A DNA stretch of 7,338 nucleotides, taken from positions 6,094 through 13,431 of the forward strand of contig JAJXDX010000022.1 in the NCBI GenBank assembly GCA_021640185.1, written 5' to 3'. The notes beneath the pieces are model-generated. The model was not told where the DNA came from and ran no database searches. It saw only the letters and a program-made list of their open reading frames with translations. Position numbers and translations under genes: made by a program. This DNA comes from Oscillospiraceae bacterium (GTDB lineage Bacteria > Bacillota > Clostridia > Oscillospirales > Acutalibacteraceae). This document shows, in pieces, positions 1-4,178 of this stretch (its first letter is position 1; each line of letters opens with the position of its first letter).

Positions 1-1
1 G

Positions 2-217
2 CACGCCAACAAAGCGCAGTTTTCCGATGATAGCACAGTCATTTACGATCGCGGAAGCGCGACTAACGCGAACGGACAGTCGGGCGAGCCGGATAAGCAG
101 CAGGCAGAGGAATTACTGTCAATGAGTGCGCAGATGCTCCTGCGCGCACTGAAAAGCTGGATCAGATCGAATTCTGATTATACATTGGCCGATCTTGGCT
201 TCACCAACTTTTATTAA
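2..217 (+). CDS. C-terminal end of an unrecognised protein (partial)
   Basis: An open frame enters from the left edge and ends at TAA 215-217, giving the last 71 residues of a protein whose start lies outside the window. I do not recognise the family. The visible part is hydrophilic at first, with a Gly/Ser/Asn-rich stretch (about residues 18-32), followed by an amphipathic helical segment (about 33-58, from DKQQAEELLSM to LKSWIRS), and it ends in the aromatic tail FTNFY. No membrane helix, signal peptide or catalytic motif is visible. It is judged real because the frame stays open to the edge and because the stop codon overlaps a strong ribosome binding site (216-225) for the next gene, as expected inside an operon. 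It is probably co-transcribed with the three genes that follow. No function can be assigned. Confidence 0.6.
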   Translation, partial: HANKAQFSDDSTVIYDRGSATNANGQSGEPDKQQAEELLSMSAQMLLRALKSWIRSNSDYTLADLGFTNFY

Positions 218-234
218 GGAAGGAGCAAAAAATC

Positions 235-420
235 ATGGATAAACGATCCTCTTCGGAAATGATCGGCACGGAAGCCGCCGCTGCCCGCTTCGGCGTGTCA
301 AAAAGCACCGTCCAGCGCTGGTGCCGCGAAGGAAAGATCGACGGTGCCGTGCAAGACGCGCCTTTTCACCCGTGGCATATCCCGGGCGATGCGCAAGACC
401 CGCGTTCGCGCAAAAAATGA
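235..420 (+). CDS. Small helix-turn-helix DNA-binding protein (61 aa)
   Basis: The 61-residue protein is almost entirely one MerR/excisionase-like winged helix-turn-helix unit. Residues 10-31 (IGTEAAAARFGVSKSTVQRW) fit the helix-turn-helix, residues 32-38 (CREGKID) the turn into the wing, and residues 48-54 (WHIPGDA) the end of the wing. It closes in a basic tail (PRSRKK). Compact proteins of this pattern, with GVSxxTVQRWCxEGxIxGA and then W-x-IPxDA, are common in Clostridia and their mobile elements, where they are annotated as helix-turn-helix or excisionase-like proteins. The start at 235 is favoured over the internal ATG at 259 because AGGAG (221-225) lies 9 nt upstream. There is no ligand-binding domain, so it most likely acts alone or as a dimer, as a local regulator or DNA architectural factor. 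A role in controlling its own operon is inference. Confidence 0.8.
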   Translation: MDKRSSSEMIGTEAAAARFGVSKSTVQRWCREGKIDGAVQDAPFHPWHIPGDAQDPRSRKK

Positions 421-446
421 TCATACAAGGTGTTATTCACGATCTG

Positions 447-452
447 AGGAGG
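447..452 (+). promoter_or_regulatory. Consensus ribosome binding site that fixes the SHOCT gene start
   Basis: A full AGGAGG sits 8 nt before ATG 461. The open frame extends upstream to 344, but that longer version would overlap the helix-turn-helix gene by 77 nt and has no comparable site, so 461 is the supported start. Confidence 0.85.
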
Positions 453-460
453 AAGGATAT

Positions 461-838
461 ATGTCTACCGAAACAGAGGATCTGTTCGTCCAGCTTTTCT
501 TTATCTTACTCATGGGGACGATGCTGGGACTGATTCCTGCAACGATCGCGCAAAGAAAAGGATACAGCTTCGGGACTTGGTGGTTTTTCGGTTTCATGCT
601 GTTTATCGTGGCGATCGTTGCCGCCTGTTGCTTAGAGGACAAAACAAAACCCAAAACGCCGACCTATTATCTTCCCGTACAGCCGTACACACCGCCATAC
701 CCCCCATCGACTGCGCCGAGCAAGACCGACCGTTCCGCCATCGACGAACTGAAAGAGTATAAGGAATTGCTCGATCAGGGCACGATCACCGAAGAAGAAT
801 TTGCAAGCGTCAAGGCACGATTGCTGAATAAAAACTGA
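461..838 (+). CDS. Two-helix membrane protein with C-terminal SHOCT domain (125 aa)
   Basis: Residues about 8-29 and 38-58 are two hydrophobic membrane segments joined by a short polar loop (AQRKGYSFGTWW). This IAxxKGxSFxxWWxxG pattern recurs in small bacterial membrane proteins. A Pro/Tyr-rich linker follows (about 63-88; PYTPPYPPSTAPS). Residues about 93-125 form a SHOCT domain, recognisable by IDELKEYKELLDQGTITEEE followed by F and KARLL. SHOCT (short C-terminal domain, PF09851) is a two-helix module found at the ends of many unrelated bacterial proteins and is thought to mediate oligomerisation or protein contacts; no enzyme activity is known for it. Both termini are probably cytoplasmic. 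The stop codon (836-838) shares a base with the ribosome binding site of the next membrane protein, so the two are probably translated together and may form one complex. The cellular role is unknown. Confidence 0.87.
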   Translation: MSTETEDLFVQLFFILLMGTMLGLIPATIAQRKGYSFGTWWFFGFMLFIVAIVAACCLEDKTKPKTPTYYLPVQPYTPPYPPSTAPSKTDRSAIDELKEYKELLDQGTITEEEFASVKARLLNKN

Positions 839-843
839 AAGGA
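838..843 (+). promoter_or_regulatory. Ribosome binding site supporting a GTG start at 852
   Basis: AAAGGA begins on the last base of the upstream TGA stop and lies 8 nt before GTG 852, but 17 nt before the alternative ATG 861. The spacing favours GTG and implies translational coupling to the SHOCT gene. Confidence 0.6.
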
Positions 844-851
844 CGATCCAC

Positions 852-1532
852 GTGGATACCATGACCATCGATAAACGTCCGGCACTTCTCATATCCGGCA
901 TCATCGCACTGGCATATGGCATTACCAGTCTGTTTCTGCCCGAAAAAAATCTTGTCGTGGCCATTGCCAGTATCATCGCAGGGCTGGCATTTCTGTTTGT
1001 CAAAAAGAAAATGCCTCTTCTTATCTCGTTCTACGGATACTGTATCATCCTCGCCGGGTTCTGGGGCTATACGCTTTATCTCTATCACGATATGCATCAA
1101 AACAGCATCGAGTTTATCGAAGCGTTCGATAACAGCGACAAAGCTGCATTGCTTCAAAAATACAGTATCGATTCACTGGCCTCAATGTTGGAGAAATCGT
1201 TCCAAGCCAAACAATGGACCGAAAACGCCCTGCCGGCACTTCGGGTCGCGTTCCCGCTCACGCTCATCTCCGCCGCCGCTCTGTTGGCTGTAGCAACGCT
1301 GCGCTCTATGGATAAAGGCTGCCTGATCGACGAGATCGCAAAAAAATTCTGGTTTCTGCCGGGACTTGGGTTTCTATTTTTGGGTCTGTGGCAGAGCATA
1401 TCCGTAAAAGACGGTCTGTCGGCATTTTTCTATGTTACGCTCTTTTACCTGTCAGCACTTTTCCTTTCCCTTGGTTATTGGTTGCGCAGCCCCATTTCGA
1501 CTGTCGATGTCAGCATTATTCTTGAGCAATAG
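852..1532 (+). CDS. Polytopic membrane protein of unknown function (226 aa)
   Basis: I do not recognise the family. The protein is very hydrophobic and shows about six membrane segments in two groups of three: residues about 10-30, 33-51 and 54-78, then about 130-150, 166-184 and 189-211. Between the groups lies a polar, mixed-charge stretch (about 79-128, including EFIEAFDNSDKAALLQKYS and SMLEKSFQAKQWTE) that is predicted helical, about 50 residues long and probably the functional soluble part. No transporter, peptidase or kinase motif is evident. The GTG start at 852 is chosen from the ribosome binding site; an ATG at 861 would shorten the protein by only three residues. It lies 13 nt after the SHOCT protein gene, and a strong hairpin terminator follows, so it is the last gene of the operon. 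A shared membrane complex with the SHOCT protein is plausible but is inference. Confidence 0.8.
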   Translation: MDTMTIDKRPALLISGIIALAYGITSLFLPEKNLVVAIASIIAGLAFLFVKKKMPLLISFYGYCIILAGFWGYTLYLYHDMHQNSIEFIEAFDNSDKAALLQKYSIDSLASMLEKSFQAKQWTENALPALRVAFPLTLISAAALLAVATLRSMDKGCLIDEIAKKFWFLPGLGFLFLGLWQSISVKDGLSAFFYVTLFYLSALFLSLGYWLRSPISTVDVSIILEQ

Positions 1533-1546
1533 AGAGGACAGACCAC

Positions 1547-1602
1547 CGCGCCGCCCGCCGAAAACTCGGCGGGCGGCGCGTTCTGTTCATTTCTCTTTTT
1601 TT
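1547..1602 (+). terminator. Hairpin terminator ending the left-hand operon
   Basis: A perfect 14-bp inverted repeat made only of G and C (1547-1560 and 1567-1580) encloses a 6-nt loop (AAAACT). It is followed on the + strand by a T-rich stretch (1581-1602), including a run of seven T at 1596-1602. The stem sits between convergent genes. Read leftward, it is not followed by a T-run, so it probably works mainly for the rightward operon. The T-run lies inside the last codons of rarA, which ends at 1587. Confidence 0.82.
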
Positions 1603-2873
1603 ATTCCCCGGATGCTCTCCTGATACGCGGCGAAGGACTGCTCGCTCTTGTTGTCGCCGGGATGGTAGTACACCTGCCCGCGCAGCGCGTCCGGCAGATA
1701 CTGCTGCTGCACCCAGTGGCCGGGAAAATCGTGCGGATACAGATAGAACTGCCCCTTTTTCTCCTTCGGCACGTCGTCGCCGTCATAGTGCTTGTTTTGC
1801 AGCTGCCGCGGGATCGGACCGCTGCGCCCGGCGCGCACGTCGGCCATCGCGGCATCGATCCCCAGATATGCCGCGTTCGATTTCGGTGCCTGACACACCA
1901 TGACCACCGCGTCCGCCAGCGGGATCCGCGCCTCCGGCAGCCCCACCTGCTGCGCGATGTCCACCGCCGCCTTCACGATCGGCAGGATCATCGGATAGGC
2001 CAGCCCCACGTCCTCGCTGGCGCACACCATCAGGCGGCGGCAGGCCGAGGGCAGATCCCCGCTCTCCAGCAACCGCGCCAGATAGTGCAGCGCCGCATCG
2101 GGATCGGAGCCGCGCATGGATTTTTGATAAGCGGAAACGATGTCGTAATGCTCGTCCCCCTCGCGGTCATAGCGCATGGCGCTGCGCTGGGCCAGCTGCT
2201 TCGCCGTGTCCGGCGTCACCAGCACACTGCCATCCGGCTGCAGCGTCCCGGCCAGCGCGCACAGCTCCACGGCGTTGAGCGCCTTGCGCACATCGCCGCC
2301 GCAGGAGCGGGCGATATGCTCCGCCGCCGCCGGATCGACGACGATGTCGTGCCCCTGCTCCTCGCGCAGGAAGGCGAACCCGCGCTGCACCGCGCGCAGG
2401 ATCTCCTCCGGCTCGACGGCCTTGAACTCGAACACCGTCGACCGGCTGAGGATCGCGTTGTACACATAAAAATACGGGTTCTCGGTCGTCGAGGCGATCA
2501 GCGTGATCCGCCCGTTCTCGATGTATTCCAGCAGCGTCTGCTGCTGCCGCTTGTTGAAATACTGGATCTCGTCCAGATACAGCAGGATCCCGCCCACGCC
2601 CGCAAAGGTATCCAGCTCGTCGACGACGGCCTTGATGTCCGCCGTCGAGGCCGTCGTGCCGTTGAGCTTGTGCAGGCGCATATCCGTGCGCTCGGCGATG
2701 ATGCGCGCCACGGTCGTTTTGCCCACGCCGGACGGCCCGTAGAAGATCAGGTTCGGGATGCGCCCGTGATCCAATATGCTGCGCAGCGCCTTGCCGGGCG
2801 CAAGCAGATGCCGCTGCCCCACCACGTCGTCGAGCGTCGTCGGCCGGATCCGATCCGCCAGCGGTGCACTCAT
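1587..2873 (-). CDS. rarA: Replication-associated recombination protein A (AAA+ ATPase, MgsA/RarA)
   Basis: RarA is a cytoplasmic AAA+ ATPase, related to clamp-loader subunits and to eukaryotic WRNIP1, that acts on DNA at stalled or damaged replication forks and binds SSB. The 428-residue length is normal for the family. The N-terminus (PLADRIRPTTLDDVVGQ, residues 4-20) is the family hallmark and supports the ATG at 2873. Walker A is GPSGVGKTT (46-54, K52), Walker B is LLYLDEIQ (97-104, D101 E102), sensor 1 lies in ASTTENP (127-133), the arginine finger is in LSR (142-144), and sensor 2 is GGDVRKALN (192-200, R196). The C-terminal half carries the tetramerisation region (SEDVGLAYP, 286-294; APKSNAAYLGID, 329-340). 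A GAGGG ribosome binding site lies 7 nt upstream. It has its own consensus promoter, divergent from nth. No key residue is missing. Confidence 0.97.
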   Translation of the reverse strand: MSAPLADRIRPTTLDDVVGQRHLLAPGKALRSILDHGRIPNLIFYGPSGVGKTTVARIIAERTDMRLHKLNGTTASTADIKAVVDELDTFAGVGGILLYLDEIQYFNKRQQQTLLEYIENGRITLIASTTENPYFYVYNAILSRSTVFEFKAVEPEEILRAVQRGFAFLREEQGHDIVVDPAAAEHIARSCGGDVRKALNAVELCALAGTLQPDGSVLVTPDTAKQLAQRSAMRYDREGDEHYDIVSAYQKSMRGSDPDAALHYLARLLESGDLPSACRRLMVCASEDVGLAYPMILPIVKAAVDIAQQVGLPEARIPLADAVVMVCQAPKSNAAYLGIDAAMADVRAGRSGPIPRQLQNKHYDGDDVPKEKKGQFYLYPHDFPGHWVQQQYLPDALRGQVYYHPGDNKSEQSFAAYQESIRGIKKEK

Positions 2874-2907
2874 CCTTCATCCCTCGCTTTTCGCCGTTTT
2901 CCCGTCC

Positions 2908-2936
2908 ATCATACACCCGCGCGGGGCGTTTGTCAA
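2908..2936 (-). promoter_or_regulatory. Consensus sigma-A promoter of rarA
   Basis: On the minus strand, TTGACA (2936-2931) and TATGAT (2913-2908) are separated by exactly 17 nt. The -35 is a perfect match and the -10 has one mismatch to TATAAT. The expected start of transcription is near 2901, giving a leader of about 28 nt before the rarA ATG, which is enough room for its GAGGG site. Run-on from elsewhere is unlikely because the upstream gene is divergent. Confidence 0.85.
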
Positions 2937-2967
2937 GCAAAAAAGACCATTTGTTCGCCGCCGGCGG

Positions 2968-2996
2968 TTGACACTTCGGCCCGATCGTGGTATGAT
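2968..2996 (+). promoter_or_regulatory. Consensus sigma-A promoter of nth with extended -10
   Basis: TTGACA (2968-2973) and TATGAT (2991-2996) are 17 nt apart, and TGG at 2988-2990 supplies an extended -10 (TGn). The core hexamers are identical to those of the divergent rarA promoter, and 31 nt separate the two -35 boxes. The predicted start of transcription (about 3002-3005) falls on the ribosome binding site GAGGTG (3003-3008), so the leader is only about 11-14 nt. Confidence 0.87.
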
Positions 2997-3015
2997 CAAA
3001 CTGAGGTGAACGGCC

Positions 3016-3672
3016 ATGACCAAAAAGCAGCGCGCCGCAGCGGCGATCGAGATACTCAAACAGCGCTACCCGCAGGCGGTCTGCTCGCTCGAGGCGGAGC
3101 AGCCGCTGCAGCTGCTGATCGCCACGCGCCTGTCCGCGCAGTGCACGGATGCGCGCGTCAATATGGTCACCCCGGCGCTGTTCGCGCGTTTCCCCACGCT
3201 CGACGCGTTCGCCGAGGCGACGCCGGAGGAGGTCGGCGGATACATCCGCTCCTGCGGCCTGTACCAGACCAAGGCGCGCGACATCGTGGCCATGTGCGTC
3301 ATGCTGCGCGACGAGTTCGGCGGCGTTCTGCCGGACACGGTGGAGGAGCTGACGCGCCTGCCTGGCGTCGGCCGCAAGACCGCCAACCTGGTGTGCGGGG
3401 ACGTGTTCGGCAAGCCCGCGGTGGTCGCAGACACGCACTGCATCCGCATCACCGGCCGGCTGGGTCTGACCGACGGCACGAAGGATCCGCTGTCGGTCGA
3501 GCGGCAGCTGCGCCGCGTGCTGCCCCCGCAGGAGAGCAACGCCTTCTGCCACCGGATCGTGCTGTTCGGGCGCGAGGTGTGCACCGCCCGCGCGCCCAAG
3601 TGCGGTCAGTGCCCGCTGGCCGAGATCTGCCCGTCGTGCGGGAAGGTCAGCGCCGTACAGACCAAACGGTAG
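3016..3672 (+). CDS. nth: Endonuclease III (DNA glycosylase/AP lyase)
   Basis: This base-excision-repair enzyme removes oxidised pyrimidines from DNA and cuts the resulting abasic site by beta-elimination. At 218 residues it has the usual length. The helix-hairpin-helix is LPGVGRKTANLV (115-126) with the catalytic lysine K121. The catalytic aspartate is D139 in VADTHCIRI (137-145). The [4Fe-4S] loop is intact as C189-x6-C196-x2-C199-x5-C205. The early motif RLSAQCTDARVN (38-49) is also typical. GAGGTG at 3003-3008, 7 nt before ATG 3016, fixes the start. The gene is driven by its own promoter and is divergent from rarA. Its last 67 bp overlap the antisense 3' end of the PF06541 gene, and no terminator is visible after the stop, so transcription probably runs into that gene antisense. 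Confidence 0.97.
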   Translation: MTKKQRAAAAIEILKQRYPQAVCSLEAEQPLQLLIATRLSAQCTDARVNMVTPALFARFPTLDAFAEATPEEVGGYIRSCGLYQTKARDIVAMCVMLRDEFGGVLPDTVEELTRLPGVGRKTANLVCGDVFGKPAVVADTHCIRITGRLGLTDGTKDPLSVERQLRRVLPPQESNAFCHRIVLFGREVCTARAPKCGQCPLAEICPSCGKVSAVQTKR

Positions 3673-4058
3673 ACCGGACAGGAAAGAAGCCCCAAGGCAT
3701 ACCAAAACCCGGTATACAGCGGGCAGATCTGCCCCAAGATATTGAACGGCACGTCACTGTAGTCCCATACATCCATGTGCAGCCACAGGTTGACGACGCA
3801 CCCGCAAAGCAGCTCCAGCGCCGTCACCGTCCCGGCGCACACCGCCCCGCGCACGGCCAGCGGCGTTCGCCGCATATGCCGGTGGATCAGCCCCATCGCC
3901 TCGAAGCACGCGCCGCCAAGCAAAAACATCGTCCAATGGGTACGCCCGCGCCACATCAGCTCGATCAGGTTGTAGCCAAGGCCGCCCACGACGGCCGCGG
4001 CGGCGTGCGTCCCGATCCGCATCGGCGGCAGAGCCGCCCCGTTTTCCCCGTTTTTCAT
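3606..4058 (-). CDS. PF06541-family (CmpB-type) membrane protein, putative ABC transporter permease (150 aa)
   Basis: The sequence matches the Firmicute membrane family labelled putative ABC-transporter type IV (PF06541), whose true function is poorly established. The hallmark stretches are ELMWRGRTHWTMFLLGG (residues 33-49), LELLCGCVVNLWL (81-93) and VWDYSDVPFNILGQIC (97-112). About four membrane segments are visible, at roughly 17-35, 42-60, 67-91 and 106-128. The start at 4058 is chosen because AAAGGGGAG (4074-4066) lies 7 nt upstream; a frame-extending ATG at 4109 lacks such a site and adds a polar stretch unlike the family. Residues 130-150 are encoded opposite the 3' end of nth and look unlike a conserved tail. 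No partner ATPase is adjacent on this strand. The neighbouring ABC protein is divergent and already carries its own permease, so a functional link is not supported. Confidence 0.85.
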   Translation of the reverse strand: MKNGENGAALPPMRIGTHAAAAVVGGLGYNLIELMWRGRTHWTMFLLGGACFEAMGLIHRHMRRTPLAVRGAVCAGTVTALELLCGCVVNLWLHMDVWDYSDVPFNILGQICPLYTGFWYALGLLSCPVYRLVCTALTFPHDGQISASGH

Positions 4059-4065
4059 CCGTCCG

Positions 4066-4074
4066 CTCCCCTTT
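4066..4074 (-). promoter_or_regulatory. Ribosome binding site that fixes the PF06541 gene start
   Basis: AAAGGGGAG on the minus strand lies 7 nt before ATG 4058. It decides between this start and the longer frame beginning at 4109, which would place the site inside the coding region. Confidence 0.7.
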
Positions 4075-4125
4075 CCCGCGCATAGTCTGCACCAAACGGG
4101 GACGATCATCCGACCGGCTGCGGCA

Positions 4126-4145
4126 AAATGCTCCCGGCAGCATTT
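4126..4145. repeat. Short inverted repeat between divergent genes
   Basis: AAATGCT (4126-4132) and its exact complement AGCATTT (4139-4145) flank a 6-nt spacer, in the 120-nt gap between the divergent PF06541 and ABC transporter genes. There is no T-run, so it is not a terminator. It could be an operator or a leader hairpin 33 nt before the ABC start codon. I found no convincing promoter for either gene in this gap, so its role stays open and chance is possible. Confidence 0.35.
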
Positions 4146-4178
4146 CCCGCCACAAAATCAAGAAAAGAGGGATCCCCG

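Noticed and set aside
155..190. Possible -10 (TATACA) inside the first partial gene
   Set aside because: No acceptable -35 at 16-18 nt spacing, and the short gene gaps fit read-through from upstream.
235..420. The helix-turn-helix protein as a phage excisionase or an antitoxin
   Set aside because: The fold allows it, but no integrase, attachment site or toxin gene is in the window, so only the DNA-binding domain is claimed.
344..460. Upstream extension of the SHOCT membrane protein
   Set aside because: The added 39 residues are out-of-frame reading of the helix-turn-helix gene, and the consensus AGGAGG points to ATG 461.
2167..3705. 512-codon leftward open frame spanning nth and part of rarA
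   Set aside because: It runs antisense to nth and then out of frame through rarA, both of which have intact catalytic motifs; it has no domain of its own.
3700..3734. Hairpin-like sequences after the nth stop, including the 14-nt palindrome GGGCAGATCTGCCC (3721-3734)
   Set aside because: They lie inside the coding region for conserved residues of the PF06541 protein and have no T-run, so a terminator for nth is not supported.
1662..4085. 807-codon rightward open frame across rarA and nth
   Set aside because: It is antisense to rarA, lies out of frame over nth, and its translation is Arg/Ala/His/Gln-rich with no recognisable domain. Long empty frames like this are expected in GC-rich coding DNA.
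4059..4109. Longer start for the PF06541 protein at 4109
   Set aside because: The extra 17 residues include the strong ribosome binding site for ATG 4058 and are unlike the family.
4128..4178. Upstream extension of the ABC transporter to ATG 4128
   Set aside because: No ribosome binding site precedes it, the ATG lies inside the inverted repeat, and the ATPase family begins at MLEIRELTKIY.
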